From positions 186,001 through 250,000 of the forward strand of contig NZ_JABTTE010000002.1 of assembly GCF_013303125.1 (NCBI RefSeq): DNA of 64,000 bases, in the 5' to 3' direction. Below, piece by piece: positions 26,604 to 37,283 of the stretch (the stretch's first letter is position 1; the number at the start of each line of letters is the position of its first letter). This stretch comes from Calidifontibacillus erzurumensis. GTDB taxonomy: Bacteria > Bacillota > Bacilli > Bacillales > Bacillaceae_J. Below the pieces are notes generated by a model. The model saw only the letters and a list, made by a program, of their open reading frames with translations, was not told where the DNA came from and made no database searches. The position numbers were made by a program, and so were the translations under genes.

Positions 26604-28091
26604 TTGACGAAGAAAGAAACAAAAAAACCATTTGTATTGGCAGCTGTTATGGTTGCCATGTTCATGTCAGCTGTAGAAGCAACAATTGTTTCAACAGCTA
26701 TGCCAAGCATTGTCTCTGAGTTAGGAGGTTTTTCTTTATATAGCTGGGTGTTTTCATCCTATTTATTAATGCAAGTTGCTACAATTCTCATTTATGGAAA
26801 AACAGCTGATTTATTTGGAAGGAAACCGGTATTTGTTACCGGTGTTATTATTTTTTTAATAGGCTCTCTTTTATGTGGTTTTGCCAGCACGATGAAGCAG
26901 CTTATTGTTTATCGTTTCATCCAAGGTATTGGGGCGGGTGCAGTTATGCCCATTGCTACAACAATCGTTGGTGATATTTACACGAAAGAAGAACGAGCTT
27001 CAATCCAAGGGTATTTATCAAGTGTTTGGGGAATTTCTGCAATAGTTGGTCCAGTATTAGGTGGAATTTTAGTGAAATATGTAAGTTGGGTCTACGTATT
27101 TTGGATGAATTTGCCTTTGGGATTACTAGCGATTGCAGGAGTTGTATTTTTCCTTCATGAAGATGTGCAGCGGAAAAAACATGTGATTGACTATAAAGGA
27201 TCTATTTTATTAGTGCTCTCTATATCTGCTTTTATGCTTGTATTAGTTGAAGGTGGCGTCCATTGGGCTTGGAATTCATGGCAAATTTTAACTTTACTTG
27301 CCATATTCCTAATTGGATTTGTTTTATGGGTGCGTGAAGAGAAAAGAACTCCTGAACCGATGATGCCTTTTAACATATGGCGCTATCGTGCGATTACTGT
27401 GTCAAATACAGCTTCATTTACGACAGGAATGATTTTAATGGGGGTTTCAACCTTTCTTCCTGCTTTTGTTCAAGGGGTATTGGAGCAGTCGCCAATGGTT
27501 GCCGGCTTTACTTTAACAACGATGTCAATCGGCTGGCCGATTGCTTCGACAATTGCTGGGAAAATGGTCGTAAATGTCGGCTATAGAAAATTGACCGTGG
27601 CTGGAGCCTGTGCCATTATTATTGGTTCCATCATCTTTATTTTAATGTCACCTGATAAAGGTCCTGTTTGGCCAGCGTTAGGATCTTTATTAGTAGGGGC
27701 AGGAATGGGCCTGACAACAACTTCTTTCATCGTATCGGTTCAAAGTACGGTTGATTGGAATGTAAGAGGAGTGGCAACAGCTTCCAATATGTTTATGAGG
27801 ACGCTTGGTAGTGCCGTCGGTGCAGCTTTATTAGGTGGCCTACTTAATGGCCGCTTGCAATCTTTTATTGAAGAGAAAGGATTGCAAGGCGAAATAACCA
27901 TTGAAACTTTTAACTTACTTTTAGATGAACAACAAAGAGCATCCTTAATCGAATCAATGAAAATTCTTTTACAAGATGGCCTTTCAATTGCATTGAATTT
28001 TGTTTATTGGGGAGTCGTCATCATCGCAATTTTAACTCTCTTCCTCGTTTTCTTTATGCCAGAAACGGAGGAACAAATGGAGAGATCATAA
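26604..28091 (+). CDS. MFS multidrug exporter, DHA2 (14-TMS) family
   Basis: A 495-aa membrane protein with about 14 transmembrane segments. EATIVSTAMPSIVSELGG in TM1 and the loop motif GKTADLFGRKPVF are typical of the EmrB/QacA branch of proton-driven drug exporters; the motif-C-like GISAIVGPVLGG is also present. The TTG start follows AAAGGAAGTG. Substrate cannot be predicted. It lies between darB and ykuS, without an adjacent TetR or MarR regulator. Confidence 0.9.
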   Translation: MTKKETKKPFVLAAVMVAMFMSAVEATIVSTAMPSIVSELGGFSLYSWVFSSYLLMQVATILIYGKTADLFGRKPVFVTGVIIFLIGSLLCGFASTMKQLIVYRFIQGIGAGAVMPIATTIVGDIYTKEERASIQGYLSSVWGISAIVGPVLGGILVKYVSWVYVFWMNLPLGLLAIAGVVFFLHEDVQRKKHVIDYKGSILLVLSISAFMLVLVEGGVHWAWNSWQILTLLAIFLIGFVLWVREEKRTPEPMMPFNIWRYRAITVSNTASFTTGMILMGVSTFLPAFVQGVLEQSPMVAGFTLTTMSIGWPIASTIAGKMVVNVGYRKLTVAGACAIIIGSIIFILMSPDKGPVWPALGSLLVGAGMGLTTTSFIVSVQSTVDWNVRGVATASNMFMRTLGSAVGAALLGGLLNGRLQSFIEEKGLQGEITIETFNLLLDEQQRASLIESMKILLQDGLSIALNFVYWGVVIIAILTLFLVFFMPETEEQMERS

Positions 28092-28156
28092 CCTCTAAAT
28101 TTTGCATAACTTCATTTTTTTAGGAAAAAATGAAGGAGTAAGGAGGTGGATGATAG

Positions 28157-28402
28157 ATGGCGAAAATTGGTGTAGAACAATCATTAACTGCTGTACAACA
28201 AGCATTACAACAGAAAGGGTATGAAGTTGTTCCGTTAAAACAAGAAAGTGACGCACAAGGTTGTGATGCTTGTGTAGTCACTGGATTAGATTCAAATGTG
28301 ATGGGGATTGCCAACACTGTCATCAAAGGTCCTGTCATTGAGGCAAGCGGAAGAAGCGCCGAAGAAATTTGCCAAGAAATCGATCAACGGGTGAATCAAT
28401 AA
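28157..28402 (+). CDS. ykuS: YkuS, UPF0180 family
   Basis: An 81-aa protein of unknown function with the UPF0180 pattern: [22 protein letters not shown], then [17 protein letters not shown]. It corresponds to B. subtilis YkuS in sequence and position. AAGGAGG is 9 nt before the ATG. Confidence 0.88.
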   Translation: MAKIGVEQSLTAVQQALQQKGYEVVPLKQESDAQGCDACVVTGLDSNVMGIANTVIKGPVIEASGRSAEEICQEIDQRVNQ

Positions 28403-28451
28403 ATCGACTACTTTGTTAAAGAAATTTAATCAGTGGAATCATTGAAGGAAA

Positions 28452-28473
28452 AGGAACCATAGGGGTTCCTTTT
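28452..28473 (+). terminator. Terminator of ykuS
   Basis: AGGAACC and GGTTCCT form a 7-bp stem around a 5-nt loop, followed by T-rich sequence. Confidence 0.75.
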
Positions 28474-29187
28474 ATTATTGATCACGGAAGTTCCTATTTA
28501 AACGACGAAGCTCAAAGCAATACTGCCAGCAATTGTTAGGGAATTGTAATTAAATCATGTAATTTCGTTTAATCATACGCCTAAACATTAATTTGCTCCT
28601 CCTATTGTTTATTTCAGTTAAGATTCTTCAACTAAAACTTTTGTATCTCAATGTGTGGTAAAATATTTATTATATGTACTGGTTCGATCTGCGATAGATT
28701 TAAAGTTGCCATAGGAAACCCCTCTTAAACCGTCAACCCCGTTATTGTACTTGGCTCTGAACTATTTTTTTAAATTTATAAATAACCTAAAGTTCATGAA
28801 AAAAGATTGAAATGAACCTACAGGAACGATAACATCTACTTGATAATTGATGAAATTCATGTTAGTTTGGTCAATGAAAAATTTGGACAACTTCTCATTA
28901 TTGTTAAATTTTTTAATTCAACGATTCGTTTTATTAATGGAATGAAATAATCGATGTATTACAATTGAATATTGTTTATTAAGGAGGGAGACCGATCCGT
29001 CAAAACCCCGTAACAACATAAAACACATAGTGATTCAAATATTAAACGAACACTTATGTTGATGGAAACATTGAGTGAAAATCCATTAACCTTGTTTGAT
29101 TTGATGAATATAAATATTCGTCGGTCCGAAAATTAGTGGTTGAAAAAATCGGACAAGTTTAATGAGGTTTTGGCGGCGGAATATTGT
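28474..29187. other. Long intergenic stretch upstream of ktrC
   Basis: About 700 bp without a convincing gene. Short open stretches are present but lack starts or family features, for example a plus-strand frame around 28838-28950 that reads IDEIHVSLVNEKFGQLL. A 12-codon minus-strand peptide with a perfect AGGAGG is at 28550-28588. An AAGGAGGGAG at 28980-28989 has no ORF behind it. This may be a decayed gene region, since ykuT and later genes follow ykuS in B. subtilis. Confidence 0.5.
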
Positions 29188-29853
29188 ATGAAGAAGGAAT
29201 TTGCGGTTATAGGTCTTGGGCGATTTGGAGGAAGCATTTGTAGAACACTCGCCCAAGAAGGGATGGAAGTATTAGCGATTGATATTGATGAAGAAAGAGT
29301 CAATGAATTTTCCAACATTGTTTCTAAAGCAGTCGTTGCCGATACAACTGATGAAAAAGTCCTAAAAGATTTAGGTATTCGTAATTTCGATCATGTAATC
29401 GTCGCAATTGGCGATAATATTCAGGCAAGCATATTAACAACGCTCATTTTAAAAGAGCTAGGCGTCCAAAAAATTACTGTAAAAGCGCAGAACGATTATC
29501 ATGAAAAAGTGCTTGCCAAAATCGGTGCCGACCACATCGTCCATCCGGAACGAGATATGGGGCGTAGAATTGCCAACAATATGATTTCTACGAATGTCCT
29601 TGATTATTTGGAGTTATCTGATGAACATAGCATTGTTGAATTGATTGCAAGTAAAAAAATGGATGGGAAATCATTGCTTGAATTGGATGTTCGCGCTAAG
29701 TACGGCTGTACTGTAGTCGCTATAAAAAGGCAAACCCATATTATCGTTTCTCCAATGGCAAGAGAAGTGATTAGAGAAGGAGATATTTTAATTGTGATTG
29801 GAGCAGATAAAGATATTAACCGCTTTGAAAAGAATATTGTAGATCATGAATAA
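29188..29853 (+). CDS. ktrC: KtrC, K+ channel gating subunit (RCK/TrkA)
   Basis: A 221-aa cytosolic subunit of a Ktr potassium uptake system. The RCK_N domain starts FAVIGLGRFGGSIC (GxGxxG) and includes VVADTTDEKVLKDLGI; the C-terminal RCK_C domain follows from about residue 140. In B. subtilis KtrC works with the membrane protein KtrD and binds c-di-AMP. The frame is open from 29140, but the family begins with MKKEFAVIG, so I use the ATG at 29188, which has only a weak SD. Confidence 0.93.
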   Translation: MKKEFAVIGLGRFGGSICRTLAQEGMEVLAIDIDEERVNEFSNIVSKAVVADTTDEKVLKDLGIRNFDHVIVAIGDNIQASILTTLILKELGVQKITVKAQNDYHEKVLAKIGADHIVHPERDMGRRIANNMISTNVLDYLELSDEHSIVELIASKKMDGKSLLELDVRAKYGCTVVAIKRQTHIIVSPMAREVIREGDILIVIGADKDINRFEKNIVDHE

Positions 29854-29876
29854 AACCGCCTAAAAAGGCGGTTTTT
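29852..29876. terminator. Bidirectional terminator between ktrC and rnjA
   Basis: AAAACCGCC and GGCGGTTTT pair around a 6-nt loop, with T runs on both strands. Confidence 0.88.
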
Positions 29877-29882
29877 CTCATT

Positions 29883-31550
29883 TTACACTTCCATGATAAT
29901 TGGCAAAATCATTGGTTTTCGCTTTGTTTTTTCATAGAGGAACGGTCCTAAAACATCCGTAATTTCATTTTTAATTTCCGACCATTGTGTTGTTTTCCGT
30001 TCCATAATTTTTTCAAGATGTTCAGCGATTAAATTTTGTGCATCATTGATTAAATCGCTTGATTCTCTCATATAAACAAAGCCTCTTGAGATTAGATCAG
30101 GACCAGCTTTAATCTTAAATTCTTTCATGTCTATGCTGACGACAACAATGACCAATCCTTCTTCAGACAATATGCGGCGGTCTCTGAGGACGATATTGCC
30201 AATATCGCCGATGCCGTTGCCATCCACATAAACAGAGCCGGAAGGAATTTTACCTCCAATGTATGCTTCATCCTTTGTTAAAACAAGGACATCGCCATTA
30301 TCCATGATGAAATTATTTTCTGGTTTGACACCACAGTCGATTGCAAGTTTTGTATGCATTTTTAGCATTCGATATTCACCATGAATTGGCATGAAAAATT
30401 TCGGTTTCATTAACCGAAGCATTAATTTTTGCTCTTGTTGACCTCCGTGCCCTGATGTATGGATATCACTTAATGGACCATAAATGACTTCAGCTCCGGC
30501 ACGGTAGAGGGCATTAATGACACGGCTGACGCTAATCGTGTTTCCAGGAATTGGGGAAGACGAAAATACAACCGTATCCCCATGGTTAATTTGAATTTGC
30601 CGATGGGTTCCATTGGCAATTCGGGATAGAGCCGCCATCGGTTCTCCCTGGCTGCCTGTACAAAGAATGGTCACTTGATTGCTTGGTAGGCGGTTAATTT
30701 GTGATGCATCAATAAATGTATCTTTAGGTGCTTTAATATAGCCTAATTCCAATCCGATTTCAATGGCTGCTTCCATACTTCTTCCGAATACGACAACTTT
30801 GCGATTATTTTTCACAGCTGCTTCAACTACTTGTTGTAAGCGATGAATATTAGAAGCGAATGTTGCAAAGATGATTCGGCCGTCCACTTTTCGGAAAATA
30901 TCATGGATGCTTTCGCCAACGCGTCTTTCTGACATTGTAAAATCAGGAATTTCGCTATTCGTACTATCGGACATAAGGCATAAGACACCTTCTTTTCCGA
31001 TTTCCGCCATTTTTGTTAAGTTAGCTGGTTCTCCAACAGGTGTAAAGTCAAATTTAAAATCACCTGTATGAACAATGTTTCCTTGTGGAGTTTTTACAAC
31101 GATCCCATAAGCATCAGGAATGCTGTGGGTTGTTCGATAAAATTCAACAGATAAATGCTTAAATTTAATTACATCGTCTTCTTTAATATCGATTAATTTT
31201 GCTTGCCTTAAAAGGCCGTGTTCTTCCAGTTTATTTTTGATAAGTCCTATGGCAAGCTTGCCGCCATAAATTGGCACATTTATTTGTCTTAACAAATAAG
31301 GGATTCCACCGATATGGTCTTCATGGCCGTGAGTAATGAAGACCCCTTTTATTTTTTCTACATTTTTAACTAAATACGTATAGTCTGGAATTACATAATC
31401 AATTCCTAATAGTTCGTCCTCAGGAAACTTAATTCCAGCATCAATAACTATAATTTCGTCTCTGTATTGAATCCCATACGTATTTTTTCCGATTTCACCC
31501 ATTCCACCTAAAGCAAATACTGCAACTTGATCTTCCTTTAAAAATTTCAT
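29883..31550 (-). CDS. rnjA: Ribonuclease J1
   Basis: A 555-aa beta-CASP metallo-beta-lactamase nuclease with both 5'-3' exonuclease and endonuclease activity, central to mRNA turnover and 16S rRNA maturation. The HGHEDHIGG motif binds zinc, and [11 protein letters not shown] opens the protein, as in B. subtilis RNase J1. Later motifs are [11 protein letters not shown] and [10 protein letters not shown]. The ATG is 3 bp after the rpoY stop, so the two genes are one operon, as in B. subtilis. Confidence 0.96.
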   Translation of the reverse strand: MKFLKEDQVAVFALGGMGEIGKNTYGIQYRDEIIVIDAGIKFPEDELLGIDYVIPDYTYLVKNVEKIKGVFITHGHEDHIGGIPYLLRQINVPIYGGKLAIGLIKNKLEEHGLLRQAKLIDIKEDDVIKFKHLSVEFYRTTHSIPDAYGIVVKTPQGNIVHTGDFKFDFTPVGEPANLTKMAEIGKEGVLCLMSDSTNSEIPDFTMSERRVGESIHDIFRKVDGRIIFATFASNIHRLQQVVEAAVKNNRKVVVFGRSMEAAIEIGLELGYIKAPKDTFIDASQINRLPSNQVTILCTGSQGEPMAALSRIANGTHRQIQINHGDTVVFSSSPIPGNTISVSRVINALYRAGAEVIYGPLSDIHTSGHGGQQEQKLMLRLMKPKFFMPIHGEYRMLKMHTKLAIDCGVKPENNFIMDNGDVLVLTKDEAYIGGKIPSGSVYVDGNGIGDIGNIVLRDRRILSEEGLVIVVVSIDMKEFKIKAGPDLISRGFVYMRESSDLINDAQNLIAEHLEKIMERKTTQWSEIKNEITDVLGPFLYEKTKRKPMILPIIMEV

Positions 31551-31553
31551 ACA

Positions 31554-31763
31554 CTATACATTCTCCAATACAAAGTTTTCTGAACGTTTTTCATATTCTA
31601 GATGTGCTCCCTCTAGCTTTTGAATGTACTCAATATTAAGATTTCGATCCGCTAATTTTTTCCGTACATCTCTTTCCGATTCCGCTTCAAGATAAATTAC
31701 TCTTGTTCGTTCACGGATCGGTACTTCATTATTAAGGTCTTGGTAAAAAACTTTATAAATCAT
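31554..31763 (-). CDS. rpoY: RNA polymerase epsilon subunit RpoY
   Basis: A 69-aa protein ([19 protein letters not shown], then [18 protein letters not shown]) matching the RpoY/YkzG family. RpoY binds near the RNA polymerase beta' jaw. An SD AAGGAGAG precedes the ATG. It is the first gene of the rpoY-rnjA operon. Confidence 0.93.
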   Translation of the reverse strand: MIYKVFYQDLNNEVPIRERTRVIYLEAESERDVRKKLADRNLNIEYIQKLEGAHLEYEKRSENFVLENV

Positions 31764-31804
31764 TCTTTCAATCTCTCCTTGCCTTCCTAATAGTATCTTT
31801 GTAC

Positions 31805-31833
31805 ATTATAGCGGATATTGAAATCTTTTTCAT
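31805..31833 (-). promoter_or_regulatory. SigA-type promoter of rpoY-rnjA
   Basis: Read on the minus strand, ATGAAA and TATAAT are separated by 17 nt. The -10 ends about 42 bp before the rpoY start. Confidence 0.6.
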
Positions 31834-31875
31834 GTTTTTCGATTAAATTTGGGAGACGAATGTGAAAAAATTCCA

Positions 31876-31950
31876 CTATGCTAAAGTTTTTCTTCTTAAT
31901 AAACCTCTCATTTGTTCTCGAATTTTTTCTTTTAGTCTTTTAAACATCAT
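31876..31950 (-). CDS. Possible 24-aa basic amphipathic peptide
   Basis: A short frame (MMFKRLKEKIREQMRGLLRR, then KTLA) behind GGAGATGA. Eleven of 24 residues are Lys or Arg, and they alternate with hydrophobic ones as in a membrane-binding helix. It sits in the 320-bp gap between defB and rpoY, where I see no other gene. Support is only the ribosome site and composition. Confidence 0.3.
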   Translation of the reverse strand: MMFKRLKEKIREQMRGLLRRKTLA

Positions 31951-32057
31951 CAGTCATCTCCATCTTTCCGTATTTTATACTAAATAACATTTATGGTTGC
32001 TATTAGTATGTGTATTGTTTTTGATTTATTTCATGGCGGATGATGGAAATTATGTGG

Positions 32058-32088
32058 AAAAGAGGCTGCGTGTGGGCAGCCTCTTTTT
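32058..32088. terminator. Terminator of defB
   Basis: AAAAGAGGCTGC and GCAGCCTCTTTT form a perfect 12-bp stem around GTGTGG. It reads as a terminator on either strand and lies directly behind the minus-strand defB stop. Confidence 0.85.
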
Positions 32089-32638
32089 ATTCAATCACAA
32101 TGGCATCTTCAGGTGCTTTAAACGGATCTTGTTTATTAATATGATCATAAAACATAATGCCATTTAAATGATCGATTTCGTGTTGAAATACAATAGCAGG
32201 TAAACCTTTTAAACGAAGGTTTACTTCCTTGCCTTCAAGATCAGTAGCTTTTACTGTTATTTTAAAATAACGAGGTACATAGCCAGGAACATCCCGATCG
32301 ACAGAAAGGCAACCTTCTCCGCCAGCCAAATAGCATTTTTTTGTGGAGTGGCTTACAATTTTAGGATTGAACAATGCATAACTGTATAATTTATCATCTT
32401 CATCGACAACATGAACAGCGATCATTCGTTTTGAAATGCCAAGTTGTGGGGCTGCAAGACCTATGCCTGGTCTTAAACCATATTTTGCAGCGATTTCCGG
32501 ATCTTGACTATTAATCACAAACTCGATCATCGCTTTCAATGTTTGTTTATCTTCATCGGAAGCAGGCAATACTACTTCCTCAGCTTTCGCTCGTAGAGCA
32601 GGATGTCCTTCACGGACAATGTCTTTCATTGTTATCAA
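32087..32638 (-). CDS. defB: Peptide deformylase
   Basis: A 183-aa deformylase that removes the formyl group from nascent proteins. All three motifs are present: [14 protein letters not shown] and HEIDHLNG, which supply the metal ligands Cys and two His and the catalytic Glu. The ATG at 32647 abuts the SD AGAGGAG, so the in-frame TTG at 32638, giving [16 protein letters not shown] as in B. subtilis YkrB, is the likely start. Confidence 0.94.
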   Translation of the reverse strand: MITMKDIVREGHPALRAKAEEVVLPASDEDKQTLKAMIEFVINSQDPEIAAKYGLRPGIGLAAPQLGISKRMIAVHVVDEDDKLYSYALFNPKIVSHSTKKCYLAGGEGCLSVDRDVPGYVPRYFKITVKATDLEGKEVNLRLKGLPAIVFQHEIDHLNGIMFYDHINKQDPFKAPEDAIVIE

Positions 32639-32837
32639 CGCATTCATCTCCTCTATATTGCCTTATTACAATTTAATTTTAGTTTAGCATATTTTTTAGA
32701 TTTAGAAAAAAGACTATTTATTTGGACAAGCGCATACGATAGTATTGAATAGTACCATTTTTTCAGCTTATCAATACATGCTTTGATAATAATGTACTTT
32801 TGCTTTCGATTTTTGTTATTTAGAGGAGGCGCATTCA

Positions 32838-33515
32838 TTGAAAAATTTAATCAAAATATTCATCGTTATTATGACTGTTACAGTTTTAGGTGGATGTGGG
32901 AAATCTGTTGAGGAGAAAATTTTTACACATTTAGAAAATGCAGTGTCCTTGGAAGGAGCTTTTGAAGAGCAACAAGAACCGCTAATTGAACTTGAGAAAA
33001 AAGAACAAATGATTTATGAAAAAATTATTAAGCTTGGAATGGATGAATTTGATGAAATAAAAGCATTATCACAAGAAGCAATAAAAATTGTCGATGATCG
33101 GGAAACGAGAGTGGAACAAGAAAAGAAAAGCATTGACCAATCAAAAGAACAGTTTCGTTTAGTTGAAAAAGAAATTGAAAAATTAAAAGACGAAAAAGCA
33201 AAAGAAACAGCAAAACAATTAGTTGCCGTCATGAATGAACGGTATGATTCTTATGAAAAACTTTATACGTATTATAAAAAAGCAATTGATTTAGATCGGA
33301 ATTTATACGAAATGTTTCAAGAAGAGGAATTGACATTGGAAGAATTAGAAGAACAAATTAAAAAAATTAATGAGATGTATGATCTCGTTGTACAAGAAAG
33401 CAAAACGTTTAATGAGTTGACAGAAAACTATAATAAAAAGAAAAAGGATTTTTATATAGCGTCTGGATTAAATGTCGTATTTGAAAATGACGCTTCTTCA
33501 GATGAAAACAAGTAA
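32838..33515 (+). CDS. ykyA: YkyA-like lipoprotein
   Basis: A 225-aa lipoprotein with lipobox LGGC (Cys20). The mature part is almost wholly charged and helical with heptad-like repeats (about residues 45-200), so it probably forms a coiled coil on the outer face of the membrane. It matches the YkyA family and, as in B. subtilis, stands just upstream of pdhA. The TTG start follows AGAGGAGG. The function is unknown. Confidence 0.87.
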   Translation: MKNLIKIFIVIMTVTVLGGCGKSVEEKIFTHLENAVSLEGAFEEQQEPLIELEKKEQMIYEKIIKLGMDEFDEIKALSQEAIKIVDDRETRVEQEKKSIDQSKEQFRLVEKEIEKLKDEKAKETAKQLVAVMNERYDSYEKLYTYYKKAIDLDRNLYEMFQEEELTLEELEEQIKKINEMYDLVVQESKTFNELTENYNKKKKDFYIASGLNVVFENDASSDENK

Positions 33516-33517
33516 GG

Positions 33518-33567
33518 AAGCTAGGTTCTAAAAGTGGTGACACTTTTGACCTAGCTTTTATTTTTTT
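33518..33567 (+). terminator. Terminator of ykyA
   Basis: AAGCTAGGT pairs with ACCTAGCTT, and inside it AAAAGTG pairs with CACTTTT, making an extended two-part stem followed by Ts. Confidence 0.85.
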
Positions 33568-33675
33568 CCTTTGTATAAACATTTATCCATTTGGGAATAG
33601 GCAAATAGTATGAATGGGTAAGATAAATCGTGAAAGTAAAATAGTTTCTTCTTTATCATTTTAAACAGTGATTAG

Positions 33676-34782
<1,107 letters not shown>

Positions 34783-34785
34783 AAG

Positions 34786-35763
34786 ATGGCGCAAATGACG
34801 ATGGTACAAGCAATTACTGATGCTTTAAGAAATGAATTGCGAAATGATCCGAATGTTTTAATTTTTGGCGAAGATGTAGGAGTTAACGGCGGCGTATTCC
34901 GGGTAACCGAAGGATTGCAACAAGAATTCGGTGAGGAACGGGTATTCGATACGCCTTTGGCAGAATCTGCCATCGGAGGTCTTGCCATTGGTTTAGCTTT
35001 AGAGGGATTTCGACCGGTTCCGGAAATACAATTTTTTGGTTTTGTCTATGAAGTGATGGATGCCATCAATGGACAAATGGCACGAATGAGGTACCGTTCC
35101 GGCGGAACTTTCCATGCCCCGATTACTGTACGTTCCCCTTTTGGGGGAGGAGTAAAAACACCTGAACTTCATGCGGATAGTTTAGAAGGGCTGGTCGCCC
35201 AGCAGCCAGGGTTAAAAGTCGTTATTCCATCTACTCCTTACGATGCTAAAGGTCTTTTAATTTCAGCGATTCGTGATAACGATCCTGTTATTTTTTTAGA
35301 ACATATGAAACTGTATCGTTCGTTCCGCCAAGAAGTTCCTGAGGAGGAATATACAATTCCGATCGGGAAAGCTGATGTAAAGCGGGAAGGAAAAGATTTA
35401 ACGATTATCTCATACGGAGCGATGGTGCATTCTTCTTTAAAAGCGGCTGAAATATTGGAAAAAGAAGGTGTTAGCGCGGAGATCATAGATTTAAGGACCG
35501 TTAGCCCTCTTGATATAGATACGATTATTGAATCTGTCAAGAAAACGAATCGGGCGATTGTTGTACAAGAAGCCCAGAAACAAGCTGGAATAGCTGCCAA
35601 CGTGGTCGCAGAAATAACGGAACGGGCAATTTTACATTTAGAGGCACCAGTGTTGCGAGTTTGTGCACCTGACACAGTCTATCCATTTTCTCAAGCAGAA
35701 GATGTTTGGCTGCCAAATTACAAAGATATCATTGAGAAAGCAAAAACCGTTCTTAATTTTTAG
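34786..35763 (+). CDS. pdhB: Pyruvate dehydrogenase E1 beta subunit
   Basis: A 325-aa E1-beta protein. Typical segments are [36 protein letters not shown], the FEF-like [19 protein letters not shown], and [19 protein letters not shown]. The C-terminal transketolase-like domain ends [13 protein letters not shown]. It forms the alpha2beta2 E1 heterotetramer with PdhA. Confidence 0.96.
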   Translation: MAQMTMVQAITDALRNELRNDPNVLIFGEDVGVNGGVFRVTEGLQQEFGEERVFDTPLAESAIGGLAIGLALEGFRPVPEIQFFGFVYEVMDAINGQMARMRYRSGGTFHAPITVRSPFGGGVKTPELHADSLEGLVAQQPGLKVVIPSTPYDAKGLLISAIRDNDPVIFLEHMKLYRSFRQEVPEEEYTIPIGKADVKREGKDLTIISYGAMVHSSLKAAEILEKEGVSAEIIDLRTVSPLDIDTIIESVKKTNRAIVVQEAQKQAGIAANVVAEITERAILHLEAPVLRVCAPDTVYPFSQAEDVWLPNYKDIIEKAKTVLNF

Positions 35764-36006
35764 ATGAGGATTTTATCTATTGAGAAATCGAGATCCTTAA
35801 GTTGTTTTTTCGATTGTGAATAGTTTCTAAAATGAATCATCACCTTTTGTGAATAGGCATTGTAAAAATGCCTTCCATTGATTATTGAGGTGAATCACAT
35901 TTGCCAGCAGGAAATTTCATTCACAAATTTTTGCAGTTAAAGCATCAAGCCTTTAAAATTCTAGTGTTTCCGTAGAGTTAAGTGTTTAACTTAGGAGGGA
36001 AAAATT
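35764..36006. other. pdhB-pdhC gap with hairpin
   Basis: A 243-bp gap inside an otherwise tight operon. AGGCAT and ATGCCT (35855-35873) form a short hairpin with a weak T tail. GAGGTGA then precedes a TTG at 35901 that opens a 24-codon frame beginning MPAGNFIHKFLQ. A second promoter, attenuator or leader peptide is possible; none is proven. Confidence 0.35.
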
Positions 36007-37281
36007 TTGGCATTTGAATTTAAACTACCGGATATCGGTGAAGGTATACATGAAGGAGAAATTGTCAAATGGTTTGTAAAACCGGGTGATAAGGTTAAAG
36101 AGGATGATATTCTTTGTGAAGTGCAAAATGATAAAGCGGTCGTTGAAATTCCTTCCCCTGTTGATGGAACAGTACTCGAATTAAAAGTACAAGAAGGCGC
36201 TGTTGCCGTTGTTGGGGACACAATTATTACCATTGATGCCGAAGGAAATGCAGGCGGGGAAGTTGCACCAAGCCCTGTCCCTGAAAAAGAGGAATCTGGT
36301 CAGCCGAAAATTGAAGAAAAGGCTGTAACCGAGGAAAGTCAAACTTCCATTGATGAAAAGGCAGAAAAAAAACTCGTCATTGCTATGCCATCTGTTCGAA
36401 AATACGCACGGGAAAAAGGGGTTCATTTATTTAAAGTGACAGGTACTGGGAAAAACGGACGGATTCTTAAAGAAGATATTGACCGCTATTTAGCTGGGGG
36501 TACAGTGGATGAAACTAATGTAAAGGATGTGAAAGAGGAAGGCGATCCAATTGTTGTTGAAGGGGTTCGGGCTACGACTGATTTAGAGACTCGGGAAAAA
36601 TTGAGCGGAATTAGAAAAGCGATTGCTAAAGCAATGGTGAATTCAAAGTATACGGCGCCGCATGTAACATTAATGGATGAAGTAGAAGTCACCGATTTAG
36701 TGAATCATCGGAAAAAGTTTAAAGCGCTTGCTGAAGAAAAAGGTATAAAGCTGACATACTTGCCTTATGTAGTTAAAGCTCTCGTTTCCGCTTTAAAAGA
36801 ATACCCGGTATTAAATTCATCGCTCGATGATAAGGCAGAAGAAATTGTTTATAAACATTATTATCATATTGGCATCGCTACTGATACGGAAAAAGGGCTC
36901 CTTGTTCCAGTAGTCAAAGACGCTGATCGTAAATCGATTTTGAAAATTTCAGAGGAAATTCAAGAACTTGCAATAAAAGCCCGTGAAGGAAAGCTTGCAT
37001 CTGAGGAAATGAAAGGAAGTACTTGTACGATTACGAATATAGGCTCTGCAGGAGGTCAATGGTTTACCCCGATTATTAATTATCCTGAGGTTGCTATATT
37101 AGGAATTGGCAGAATCGCTGAGAAACCTGTTGTAAAAGATGGTGAAATTGTCGCTAGTCCTGTTTTAGCATTGTCATTAACTTTTGATCACCGCATGATC
37201 GATGGAGCAACTGCCCAATATGCATTAAACCATATTAAACGATTGTTGCATGATCCGCAATTATTATTAATGGAGGCTTAA
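36007..37281 (+). CDS. pdhC: Dihydrolipoyl acetyltransferase E2
   Basis: A 424-aa E2 core protein. An N-terminal lipoyl domain (residues 1-80, lipoyl lysine in [11 protein letters not shown]), a charged Glu/Lys/Pro linker, an E3/E1-binding domain ([15 protein letters not shown], about 125-160), a second linker and the catalytic domain (from about 200) occur in order. The active-site motif DHRMIDGA lies near the C-terminus. It has a single lipoyl domain. The TTG start follows AGGAGGGA. Confidence 0.96.
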   Translation: MAFEFKLPDIGEGIHEGEIVKWFVKPGDKVKEDDILCEVQNDKAVVEIPSPVDGTVLELKVQEGAVAVVGDTIITIDAEGNAGGEVAPSPVPEKEESGQPKIEEKAVTEESQTSIDEKAEKKLVIAMPSVRKYAREKGVHLFKVTGTGKNGRILKEDIDRYLAGGTVDETNVKDVKEEGDPIVVEGVRATTDLETREKLSGIRKAIAKAMVNSKYTAPHVTLMDEVEVTDLVNHRKKFKALAEEKGIKLTYLPYVVKALVSALKEYPVLNSSLDDKAEEIVYKHYYHIGIATDTEKGLLVPVVKDADRKSILKISEEIQELAIKAREGKLASEEMKGSTCTITNIGSAGGQWFTPIINYPEVAILGIGRIAEKPVVKDGEIVASPVLALSLTFDHRMIDGATAQYALNHIKRLLHDPQLLLMEA

Positions 37282-37283
37282 TG

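Noticed and set aside
28403-29187. c-di-AMP (ydaO-type) riboswitch before ktrC
   Set aside because: The conserved core and paired segments of that riboswitch are not recognisable; the gap has only short repeats.
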